Below the pieces are notes generated by a model that saw only the letters and a list, made by a program, of their open reading frames with translations, did not search any database and was not told the origin of the DNA. This document shows, in pieces, positions 7,824 to 16,811 of a DNA stretch of 64,000 nucleotides; position 1 is the stretch's first letter, and every line of letters begins with the position of its first letter. This DNA is from Clostridiales bacterium (GTDB lineage Bacteria; Bacillota; Clostridia; Oscillospirales; Acutalibacteraceae): NCBI GenBank assembly GCA_019422525.1, contig JAHZDE010000004.1, positions 107,648-171,647 of the forward strand. The letters are read 5' to 3'. The translations under genes were made by a program, and so were the position numbers.

Positions 7824-7890
7824 GATTATCCTCCACCTCCTGAACAGCAATTTGTTTTAATTATTCACTACTTGAAAATTAAATTGAATA

Positions 7891-9162
7891 TTACCCTTGG
7901 TACACAATCTTCCCGCCGCAAATGGTCATCTTCACCTTACCGGTCAAGGTCATTCCCTTAAAGGGCGTGTTTTTGCTCTTACCATGCAGGGCGTTTTCGT
8001 CCACCACCCACTGCTCCTTGGGGTCAAACAGTACGATGTCGGCACAGCCCCCTTCTTCCAGCACACCGGCGGGAATTTTCAGAATCTTCGCCGGGTTCAC
8101 CGACATTTTTTCAATCAGCTGGGAAAGGGTCAGGCAGCCCGTCTCCACCAGCTGGGTAATGGAAGCTGCCAGCGAAGTCTCCATGCCGATAGACCCGTTG
8201 GGGGATTTTAGAAAGTCCGCCTTTTCCTCCGGGGTATGAGGGGCGTGGTCGGTGGCGATGGCTTCCAGCGTACCGTCCATCAGGCCCTCAATCATGGCCT
8301 GACGGTCGTCCTCGGTGCGAAGGGGCGGGTTCATCCGATAGTCGGCATCCCGCTTCCGCAGTTCCTCGTGGGTAAGCATGAAATAGTGGGGGCAGGTTTC
8401 GGCGGTAACGGCAACCCCACGCTTTTTCGCGTCCCGAATCATATTCATAGAGGTGCGGGTGCTCACATGGCAGATATGCACCGGCACCCGATAGGCTTCC
8501 GCCACGGCGATTTCCCGAGCAGTGCCGCAGTCCTCGGCGGCGGCAGGAATCCCCGGAACCCCCAATTCCCGGGAAACATTCCCTTCATGCATGATGCCGC
8601 CCTTAGCCAGATATAGGTCCTCGCAGTGGGCCGTCACCGTCAGGCCCAGAGAAGGTGCGGCGTTCATGGCCTGTGCCAGAAAACGGGTGTTCTCCACCGG
8701 ACGGCCATCGTCGCTCAAAGCAACAGCCCCGGCCTTTGCCAGCGCTTCCCAGTCGCAGGGCTCCTGGCTTTTCAGGCCCTTGGTCACAGCCGCCGCCACA
8801 TACACATGGGCGTCGGCCTCTTTGGCCTTTTGCAGAATATATTCCACCGTTTCCGGGGAATCCGTGGCCGGGTTGGTGTTGGGCATGGCCAGCAGACTGG
8901 TCACGCCGCCTGCCGCAGCGGCACGGCATCCGGTCAAAATATCTTCCTTTTGGGTAAAGCCCGGGTCCCGCAGGTGAACGTGCATGTCCACCAGACCCGG
9001 CGCTGCTGCCAAACCGGCAGCCTCGATGATTTTTGCACCGGGCAGCTCACCGATTTGCCCCATGGCGGTAATTTTTCCGTTTTCCACGGCGATGTCGCCG
9101 ATATAATCTTCGTTTTTCCCGGGGTTCACAATATGTGCGCCCCGAATCAGCAATTTTTCCAT
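7891..9162 (-). CDS. pyrC: Dihydroorotase
   Basis: A 423-residue amidohydrolase that closes carbamoyl aspartate to dihydroorotate. The metal-binding motifs are in order: DMHVHLRDPG (HxH), AHCED, HICHVST and the catalytic ATDHAPHT. Length fits class I dihydroorotases. The start at ATG 9162 follows GAAAGGATGAAGGA; the upstream extension of the frame runs through the promoter and is rejected. It is the first gene of the pyr unit, with a promoter at 9214-9242. Confidence 0.95.
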   Translation of the reverse strand: MEKLLIRGAHIVNPGKNEDYIGDIAVENGKITAMGQIGELPGAKIIEAAGLAAAPGLVDMHVHLRDPGFTQKEDILTGCRAAAAGGVTSLLAMPNTNPATDSPETVEYILQKAKEADAHVYVAAAVTKGLKSQEPCDWEALAKAGAVALSDDGRPVENTRFLAQAMNAAPSLGLTVTAHCEDLYLAKGGIMHEGNVSRELGVPGIPAAAEDCGTAREIAVAEAYRVPVHICHVSTRTSMNMIRDAKKRGVAVTAETCPHYFMLTHEELRKRDADYRMNPPLRTEDDRQAMIEGLMDGTLEAIATDHAPHTPEEKADFLKSPNGSIGMETSLAASITQLVETGCLTLSQLIEKMSVNPAKILKIPAGVLEEGGCADIVLFDPKEQWVVDENALHGKSKNTPFKGMTLTGKVKMTICGGKIVYQG

Positions 9163-9213
9163 CTGTCCTTCATCCTTTCCGGCTGTGCCTTTGGATTGGG
9201 TACTATTTGTTTT

Positions 9214-9242
9214 ATTATAACGGATTTCCCCTCTATGGTAAA
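9214..9242 (-). promoter_or_regulatory. Promoter of the pyrC operon
   Basis: Minus strand TTTACC (9237-9242) and TATAAT (9214-9219), spacer 17 bp. The leader to pyrC is only about 45 nt, too short for a PyrR attenuator of the Bacillus type, and I see none. Confidence 0.65.
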
Positions 9243-9261
9243 GACCTGTTTCGTGGGAATA

Positions 9262-9291
9262 CAAAAAGAGCCCCGGAAAATCCGGAGCTCC
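9262..9291 (-). terminator. Terminator of the marR-activase operon
   Basis: On the minus strand GAGCTCCGGA pairs with TCCGGGGCTC around a short T loop, followed by TTTTTG. Confidence 0.75.
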
Positions 9292-9335
9292 AGTTTTCAG
9301 AAACAGAGAACTTTTTCCTGTGTGAATCCAGAAAA

Positions 9336-10616
<1,281 letters not shown>

Positions 10617-10627
10617 AGCGGTTCACC

Positions 10628-13540
10628 TCATGCTTCCAGGGCGGCAAACAGGCTGCGAAGCCGGATTTTGACTGCGCCCAGATTGGTAATTTCATCAATT
10701 TTAATCTGTGTATAAATCTTCTGCTCGCTTTCCAGAATCTCCCGGACCTCGTCGGTGGTGATGGCGTCCACGCCGCAGCCGAAGGACACCAGCTGCACCA
10801 GGTTCATGTCGGGCTGGTCGGCGATGTATTTGGCCGCTGCATACAGCCGGGCGTGATAGGTCCACTGGTTGAGCACGCCGGTGCGGAACCGGTGCTCGTG
10901 GAAGCTGACGGAGTCCTCGGAGACTACCGCCGCACCCAGGCTGGTAATCAGCTTGTTGATGCCGTGGTTGATTTCGGGGTCCAGATGATAGGGACGGCCA
11001 CTCAGGACGATAATGGGGAGCTTTTTCTCCCGGGCCTTTTCAATAATCACCTCGCCCTGATGGCGCACATCTTCCAGATAGCAGGAATAGGCGTCATAGG
11101 CGGCGTCGGAAGCGGTCTTTACGTCATGAATGGAGATGCCCTCATAATACTGGCCGAGAATCTCGGTCATCTTGCCGGGGAAGTCCTTCCGGCGGTGAAT
11201 GCCCACATAATCCTTAATAAAGGTAGCGTGTTCCAGCTCGGGCATATTGGCGGAAATCACTTCGGGGTAATAGGCCACCACCGGGCAGTTATAGTGGTTA
11301 TCGCCCAGATTCTCGTCGAAGTTATAGGACATGCAGGGATAGAAGATATGATCCACGCCCTCTTTCAGCAGGGCAATCACATGGCCGTGCATGAGCTTGG
11401 CCGGGAAGCACACGGTATCGGAGGGGATGGTGTGCTGGCCTTCGATATACAATTCACGGCTGGAAACCGGGGACACCACCACTTCAAAGCCCAGACGAGT
11501 GAAGAAGGTGTGCCAGAAGGGAAGCAGCTCGTACATATTCAGGCCCATGGGGATGCCGATTTTGCCGCGCTTGCCTTCACGGGGCTCATAGGAGCGGAGC
11601 TTGTTCAGCTTATAGGTGTACAAATCCAGTTCGTCCCCAGCGCCGGAACGGCGGGTCACAGGCTTCTCACAGCGGTTGCCGCCGATAAACCGGCGGTTTC
11701 CGCCAAAGACGTTGACCGTCAGGCGGCAGTGGTTGCTGCACAGGCCGCAGGAGGTCACATGGACTTCGTGGACAAAGTTTTCCAGTTCTTCTTTGGAAAT
11801 GATGCTCTTGCTCTCGTCGGGCTGTTTGTTCCAGCGGCCCATGGCATAGACAGCTGCGCCATAAGCGCCCATCAAACCGGAAATATCAGGGCGGATCACG
11901 TTGACGCCCAGCTCTTTTTCAAACACACGGAGCACGGCATCGTTGAGGAAGGTACCGCCCTGCACCACAATGCGGCGGCCCAACTCTTCGGCAGAGGCAG
12001 CCCGGATGACCTTATAGATGGCGTTCTTCACCACGCTGACGGAAAGGCCAGCGGAAATATCCTCGGTGGTAGCGCCGTCCTTCTGAGCCTGCTTCACAGA
12101 GGAGTTCATAAACACGGTGCAGCGGGAACCCAAATCCACCGGGTGCTTGGCGAACAGGCCCATTTTGGCAAACTCGGCAATGTCATAGCCCAGAGTATTG
12201 GCAAAAGTCTGGAGGAAAGAGCCGCAGCCGGAGGAACAGGCTTCGTTCAGGAAAATATTGTCAATGGCGCCGTTGCGGATTTTAAAGCACTTCATGTCCT
12301 GGCCGCCGATGTCGATAACAAAGTCCACATCGGGCATAAAGGTCTTGGCGGCGGTAAAGTGGGCCACTGTTTCCACAATGCCGTATTCAATGGCAAAGGC
12401 ATTTTTCAGCAGTTCCTCGCCATAGCCGGTAACAGCGCCGGTGACAATATGAATCCCGGGGTGGTTGTTATACAGGTTCAAAAGGTATTCCCGGATAATA
12501 GGCACCGGGTTGCCGGCGTTGCTCTGATAGATGGAGTCCAGCAGTCTTCCCTGCTCGTCCAGCAAAACCGCCTTAACAGTGGTGGAACCGGCGTCCACGC
12601 CCAAAAAGCACTTGCCGGTATAGCCTTCCAGTTCTGCTCTGGGAGCCTTACATTCTTCGTGGCGGGCTTTAAACTCGTCGTATTCTTCCTGGCTGTTAAA
12701 CAGGGGCGGGATAAACAGGAAGGAAGCGTGACCACTATACTCCGAGACATTTTTCAGGGCGGTGTTCAGGTCAACGGCAATCTCACTGTTATAAGCCGCG
12801 CCCAATGCCACAAAGTACAGGGAGTTGTCGGGGCACAGTCCCTTGGTGGAAAGGGCGGTATCAAAAGCTGCCCGCAGCTCCGAGAGGAAGGTGAGGGGGC
12901 CGCCCAAATACACCACCTTGCCGGTGATAGGCCGTCCCTGTGCCAAACCGGCGATGGTCTGGTTGGCAACTGCCGCAAAGATACTGGCAGCCACATCGCT
13001 CTTTCTTGCGCCCTGGTTCAAAAGAGGCTGCACGTCGGTTTTGGCGAACACGCCGCACCGGGAAGCGATGGTATAAATCTTCTCGTGCTCTTTGGCAAGC
13101 TCGTTCATTTCGTCGGGGGTAATATTCAAAAGGGTGGCCATCTGGTCAATAAAAGCACCGGTGCCGCCTGCACAGGAGCCGTTCATACGGACTTCCAGAC
13201 CACCGGTGAGAAACAGAATTTTGGCATCCTCGCCGCCCAGCTCAATCACAGAATCCGCATCGGGAATCAGCTTTTTCAGGGCCAGACGAGTGGCATACAC
13301 TTCCTGAATAAAGGGAAGGGAGCAGCTTTCTGCAATGCCCATTCCGGCGCTGCCGGATACGGAAACCATGGCGTCCTGTTGGCCGACGAATTCCTTTTGA
13401 ATTTTTTGCAGCAGCTCCGCCATTTTCTCGGTAATCTGGGAGTAGTGGCGTTCGTAGGATTTATAAAGGATGTTTTCCTGCTCGTCCAGCACCACGCATT
13501 TGATGGTGGTAGAGCCTACATCCAGTCCGATTTTCATCAT
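10628..13540 (-). CDS. Acyl-CoA dehydratase activase, double ASKHA ATPase with DUF2229
   Basis: A 970-residue protein with two BcrA/BadF-type ATPase domains in tandem: the first begins with GLDVGSTTIK (about residue 5) and has the cluster Cys in NGSCAGGTGAF; the second begins with GVDAGSTTVK (about residue 320) and has NEACSSGCGSF. A DUF2229 domain with many Cys ('CGLCSNHC') follows from about residue 640. Activases of this type use ATP to fire a single electron into a 2-hydroxyacyl-CoA dehydratase. The start at ATG 13540 follows AGAGGA by 10 nt; the adjacent ATG at 13537 is equally possible. The gene lies between marR and the dehydratase-like gene. Confidence 0.85.
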   Translation of the reverse strand: MMKIGLDVGSTTIKCVVLDEQENILYKSYERHYSQITEKMAELLQKIQKEFVGQQDAMVSVSGSAGMGIAESCSLPFIQEVYATRLALKKLIPDADSVIELGGEDAKILFLTGGLEVRMNGSCAGGTGAFIDQMATLLNITPDEMNELAKEHEKIYTIASRCGVFAKTDVQPLLNQGARKSDVAASIFAAVANQTIAGLAQGRPITGKVVYLGGPLTFLSELRAAFDTALSTKGLCPDNSLYFVALGAAYNSEIAVDLNTALKNVSEYSGHASFLFIPPLFNSQEEYDEFKARHEECKAPRAELEGYTGKCFLGVDAGSTTVKAVLLDEQGRLLDSIYQSNAGNPVPIIREYLLNLYNNHPGIHIVTGAVTGYGEELLKNAFAIEYGIVETVAHFTAAKTFMPDVDFVIDIGGQDMKCFKIRNGAIDNIFLNEACSSGCGSFLQTFANTLGYDIAEFAKMGLFAKHPVDLGSRCTVFMNSSVKQAQKDGATTEDISAGLSVSVVKNAIYKVIRAASAEELGRRIVVQGGTFLNDAVLRVFEKELGVNVIRPDISGLMGAYGAAVYAMGRWNKQPDESKSIISKEELENFVHEVHVTSCGLCSNHCRLTVNVFGGNRRFIGGNRCEKPVTRRSGAGDELDLYTYKLNKLRSYEPREGKRGKIGIPMGLNMYELLPFWHTFFTRLGFEVVVSPVSSRELYIEGQHTIPSDTVCFPAKLMHGHVIALLKEGVDHIFYPCMSYNFDENLGDNHYNCPVVAYYPEVISANMPELEHATFIKDYVGIHRRKDFPGKMTEILGQYYEGISIHDVKTASDAAYDAYSCYLEDVRHQGEVIIEKAREKKLPIIVLSGRPYHLDPEINHGINKLITSLGAAVVSEDSVSFHEHRFRTGVLNQWTYHARLYAAAKYIADQPDMNLVQLVSFGCGVDAITTDEVREILESEQKIYTQIKIDEITNLGAVKIRLRSLFAALEA

Positions 13541-13593
13541 CAATAACCATTCCTCTCTGTTAAAGGCTGTCTCCAAAAGGGCGTGTGCCCTAC

Positions 13594-14016
13594 TCAAAGT
13601 TTTTTTCGAAGAATAGAGTTGGACTGCTCGATCAGTTCCAAAAAAAGCCGGAACCGGTCGATGCCCATTTCCTTTTCCAGCGCCTGCATAGAGCGCTCAT
13701 ACTCTTCGTGAGCAGCAGCAATCAATTGCCGCCCTTTTTCAGTCAGAGAAAGCGTGTAGCTGCGTCCATCCGATTGGCTTGGACTGCGAAGGATATACCC
13801 ATCCCCCTCCAGCCGCTTGAGCAAGGCCGTAGTACAGGGGCGGGAAATCCCCATAAAATCGCTGACAGAAACAGGGGTAATCTCTTCCTGCGCGCTATAA
13901 AGATACATCAACACTCCCATATCACTGCGCCGTATGGGGATATTGATTTTTTGCCGGAGGTTCAGGCGGCAAAAAAGAGAAACCTCTGCCGCCGCCCGGT
14001 ACATGGATTGATTCAT
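13594..14016 (-). CDS. MarR family transcriptional regulator
   Basis: A 140-residue winged-helix regulator. The recognition part 'VSVSDFMGISRPCTTALLKRLEGDGYI' is followed by the wing 'RSPSQSDGRSYTLSLTEKG', both typical for MarR. It is the first gene of the activase operon, 53 bp ahead of it, so it probably controls that operon and itself. ATG 14016 is placed about 10 nt after GAGGTGA; an in-frame ATG 9 nt upstream (14025) sits too close to that site but cannot be excluded. Ligand unknown. Confidence 0.85.
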   Translation of the reverse strand: MNQSMYRAAAEVSLFCRLNLRQKINIPIRRSDMGVLMYLYSAQEEITPVSVSDFMGISRPCTTALLKRLEGDGYILRSPSQSDGRSYTLSLTEKGRQLIAAAHEEYERSMQALEKEMGIDRFRLFLELIEQSNSILRKKL

Positions 14017-14096
14017 GGAATGCATTTCACCTCGAAGGGCAGAATCCAACGGGCAGCAGCCCGTCTGAAAGGGATTGTCAACAAATAGTTGGTTTT

Positions 14097-14143
14097 CACA
14101 ACAAATTATAGGATACACCTAATTATCAAAGAAAATTGTTGTG
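14097..14143 (-). promoter_or_regulatory. Promoter with inverted repeat in front of marR
   Basis: Minus strand TATAAT (rc of 14105-14110) is flanked by an inverted repeat, CACAACAA (14097-14104) and TTGTTGTG (14136-14143). A related TTGTTGACAA box (minus strand, 14074-14083) lies downstream. The arrangement suits autoregulation by the MarR protein; the -35 region (TTCTTT) is weak. Confidence 0.4.
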
Positions 14144-14310
14144 CGAAATGGAAATAAATAGTTAAAAAGGATAACTACATCACGTTCATAATACGCCTAA
14201 ATCGGCGAAAAAGTCAAGGGCTCGGGGAAAAACAGTGCATTTCAACAAAAGCCGCGGGAAGATACGCAAAAAGGGCGGCAATTTTGTCTTTTCCCTGGAA
14301 AAGGAAACAG

Positions 14311-14349
14311 AAAAAACAGCAGGCAGAGGTGAAAAAGACCCCTGCCTGC
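14311..14349 (-). terminator. Terminator after the membrane-anchored unknown gene
   Basis: GCAGGCAGGGG pairs with CCTCTGCCTGC on the minus strand (arms 14319-14329 and 14339-14349), followed by T6. Confidence 0.75.
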
Positions 14350-14357
14350 CGGCAATC

Positions 14358-14939
14358 TTATGCGTAATAGAGCCAGGAAAAAATCGTTTTCCAATTGATA
14401 TCGTCAATTCCGGGGCACTTCTGCGCCGAATCGAAAAGACTGATAAAATAGTCGGGCTGCAATACTTCTTTGGGCTTTCCCCCCACCGTTGCCAGCACAT
14501 ACTTCCCCCGATAGAAAAACGCAGCCGGTGAAGAAGGCTCCTCCTCCAGAGTATAGAACAAAATGGTAACCGGGTCTGCCGGCTGGAACAAGGGGACCCC
14601 GGCGTCATTCAGCTCTTCTTCCTGCCAGAGAGTAAGCTGCAGCCAGCGTTTGGCCTGCTGCTGTGGCCACGAGCAGTTGTCCCCCAGTACCACTCTGTCC
14701 AAATCTACCGGCATTTCATCCCCAGTGGGAATGGGGATTCCGTTGACAGGAGGATATACAATGTTCGAGTCATCCTGCCTCTGAAAATCTGCGCGGCCAA
14801 AAGGAGAAAAATCGTCCGGCACCTTCGATTGCCCCTCACGCAGCAGCAAGCCAACCGAAACCGCTGCCGCTACCAGTACCACTGCCAAAACGGCAGCCAG
14901 CACACGATGTTTTTTCCAAAAAGCAAAAACCATTGGCAT
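14358..14939 (-). CDS. Membrane-anchored protein of unknown function
   Basis: A 193-residue protein that I do not recognise. A single hydrophobic helix lies at residues 13-33 after a short basic N-terminus (KKHR), so the rest, rich in Pro and acidic residues, is probably outside the cell. There is no lipobox Cys at the helix end and no repeat. AAAGGAGG stands 10 nt before the ATG. It has its own terminator and no clear operon partner; the neighbours (MarR operon, YdcF) run the same way but are separated by non-coding DNA. Confidence 0.65.
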   Translation of the reverse strand: MPMVFAFWKKHRVLAAVLAVVLVAAAVSVGLLLREGQSKVPDDFSPFGRADFQRQDDSNIVYPPVNGIPIPTGDEMPVDLDRVVLGDNCSWPQQQAKRWLQLTLWQEEELNDAGVPLFQPADPVTILFYTLEEEPSSPAAFFYRGKYVLATVGGKPKEVLQPDYFISLFDSAQKCPGIDDINWKTIFSWLYYA

Positions 14940-15045
14940 TTTCAGACAGCCTCCTTTTTCACTTTACCGTTTTTCCCTCATAAATCGAGTGATCTCTAAG
15001 AGTATATTACCATAAAACCATTGCCCTGTCTATCATGATAAAAAT

Positions 15046-15099
15046 AAAAAAAAGCAGTCAGCTTTGGAGACAGGAAAACCACCTGCCGGCTGACTGCTT
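15046..15099 (-). terminator. Terminator of the ydcF-like gene
   Basis: AAGCAGTCAGC (15052-15062) pairs with GCTGACTGCTT (15089-15099); on the minus strand it is followed by a T8 run. Confidence 0.8.
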
Positions 15100-15109
15100 C
15101 TATCAAAGA

Positions 15110-15886
15110 TTATATCCACTTTTCCACAAAGAACTTGGTCAAAGAAATCAGCTCCCGCCCATAGTTTGCCGGGAAAAGATGGGGAATCGACTGGGCGGGA
15201 ACGGCATAGGGAATCAGCCCGGCTTGTTTGGCCAGTTCCCCTGCCCGGAACTCGTGATAATCGTCGGTGACCACCGCCACCTCCCGGGAAAGCCCCAGCT
15301 GCTCTATGAGCCTTGCCGAATTGGCCATGTTTTCCTGGGTGTCGAAAGACTGGTCCTCCTGGATAATCCGCTCCGAGTCAATCCCCTGGGCTGTTAGCTC
15401 CCGCGCCATTACCGAGGCCTCACTTTCCGGCTCCACGCTGCCCTGGGCGCCGCTAACAATGCACACCGCCTCCGGGTGCTCCTGCAAATATTCTGCGGCC
15501 TTATCAATGCGGCTTTGCAGCGAGCGGCTGGGCCTGCCATCCGGCTGTACCAGGCACCCCAGCACCACCACCGTGGCGGAATCCGGGGGCGTGTTGGCGC
15601 TGGCCGAAAAAATCAGCGTGGTGAGATACCCGCACCAGAGAACCCCGGCCAGAAAAACCCCCGTCACCATCCAGGCCGCCACCTTGTTTCCACCCCCTTT
15701 CCGAACCATCCCCGGCACAAACACAATCAGTGCCGCCGCTATCAAACATCCTCCCCAGCCAATTACGCTCCCGACTCCCAAAAATCCAATCAGCAGCGGC
15801 TGGGCAAACCACACCGCCCCCGCCGCCGGAATCGCCAGCAGTCCCCACTGGATGGGATGCAGCTTTGTTTTTTTGGCCTGTACCAT
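15110..15886 (-). CDS. YdcF/ElyC family (DUF218) membrane protein
   Basis: A 258-residue protein with three hydrophobic helices (about residues 14-36, 40-60 and 70-95) followed by an external DUF218 domain. The domain shows VVVLGC, the conserved 'SRIDKAAEYL' helix, 'VSGAQG', the 'EASVMARELTAQGI' and 'TQENMANSARLI' segments and 'VVTDDYHEFRA'. Members such as ElyC and SanA act in envelope integrity; the exact reaction is unknown. A promoter (TTGCGT, 17 bp, TATGCT on the minus strand, 15917-15945) and a terminator bracket it as a single-gene unit. Confidence 0.85.
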   Translation of the reverse strand: MVQAKKTKLHPIQWGLLAIPAAGAVWFAQPLLIGFLGVGSVIGWGGCLIAAALIVFVPGMVRKGGGNKVAAWMVTGVFLAGVLWCGYLTTLIFSASANTPPDSATVVVLGCLVQPDGRPSRSLQSRIDKAAEYLQEHPEAVCIVSGAQGSVEPESEASVMARELTAQGIDSERIIQEDQSFDTQENMANSARLIEQLGLSREVAVVTDDYHEFRAGELAKQAGLIPYAVPAQSIPHLFPANYGRELISLTKFFVEKWI

Positions 15887-15916
15887 ACCTTCTCCCCTTT
15901 TCCGAATATTGCTTTC

Positions 15917-15945
15917 AGCATACCTTATTTTTTGTAAAAACGCAA
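15917..15945 (-). promoter_or_regulatory. Promoter of the ydcF-like gene
   Basis: Minus strand TTGCGT (15940-15945) and TATGCT (15917-15922), spacer 17 bp. Confidence 0.5.
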
Positions 15946-16066
15946 TAGAACCGGACTTTCTCCCCTGTTTTTCCCCTTGCGGCCAACAAAACCAGGGAGA
16001 AATCTTTTCCGGTTTCCGTTACAATCAAAGCACAGGCCGCTCAGGCGCAAAAAGGAGGCGTTTCTC

Positions 16067-16420
16067 GTGAAGGAATATCTGGAAAAAAGCTTTGTCAAGG
16101 TCAGCCGCAAAATACTGGAATGGGGCTGGTATACGGACCTGTGCACCAAATCCCTGTTCCTGCACTGCCTGCTCATGGCCAACTGGAAACCGAGAATATT
16201 CGAGGGCATCCGCTGTGAACGGGGGCAATTCATCACCTCCCTCCACTCCCTGCATAAACAGACGGGCATGTCCATACAGCAGGTGCGCACTGCCCTGAAA
16301 CATCTGGAAAAAACAGGGGAAATTGCCCGGAAAGCCACCGCCCGCTATACCATTATCACCGTGAAGAAGTATGATTTATACCAGTCTGTTCCCGAACCCG
16401 AGCCGGAGAAGTATTTATAA
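16067..16420 (+). pseudogene. Remnant of a phage-type replisome organiser (N-terminal domain)
   Basis: 117 codons from GTG 16067, with AAAGGAGG 6 nt upstream, encode the winged-helix N-terminal domain of phage/ICE replisome-organiser proteins: 'FVKVSRKILEWGWYTD', 'LFLHCLLMANWKP', 'ERGQFITS', 'MSIQQVRTALKHLEKTGEI', 'YTIITVKKYDLYQ'. Intact homologues continue with a Gln/Asn/Thr/Lys-rich linker and a DnaD-like or ATPase-binding part. Here a stop follows at 16420, but the next 200 bp still encode a Q/N/T/K-rich stretch in another frame (about 16427-16592). This indicates a frameshifted, decaying gene. No other phage or integrative-element gene is near. It may still make the short protein. Confidence 0.6.
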
Positions 16421-16731
16421 CACCCAAAAAGGGCAAGCCATGGGACAACCAGAGGGACAAGCCAGTAAATGGAAAAAAGACCAGCAACAACGGGAAAAAT
16501 CCCCATCAACAGCCATCCTCCCAACAGACAAAAGGGCAAGCACAAGGACAAGTAATCAACAGGCAGCTAACAAACCGCTAACAAACTCCTAACAACAATA
16601 GAAGAAAGATAAGAAAGAGAAGAATAAAAAGAAAGATAGGCTTCGCTTCTTTTGATTTTGAAAAATGGATACAAGGGAGTTTTGCTGACGGCTTTTTCCC
16701 TGCTTCCCTTCTTTCCTTTCCCTAACTTTTC
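16421..16731 (+). other. Degraded linker of the replisome-organiser remnant
   Basis: A purine-rich tract whose +2-shifted frame reads as Gln/Asn/Thr/Lys-rich sequence (ending ..NQQAANKPLTNS), as in the linker of intact homologues. From about 16600 the tract is almost only A and G. Nothing else is recognisable up to the hydA terminator. Confidence 0.45.
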
Positions 16732-16778
16732 CAAAAAAGAAACCCGTACAAAACAGCGGGTCACTGTCCTGTACGGGT
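16732..16778 (-). terminator. Terminator of the hydrogenase operon
   Basis: AACCCGTACA (16741-16750) pairs with TGTACGGGT (16770-16778); an inner ACAG/CTGT pairing adds to it. On the minus strand TTTCTTTTTT follows. Confidence 0.75.
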
Positions 16779-16811
16779 ACTTGTCAAACGAAAGGGAGAA
16801 GCCCTTAAAAA

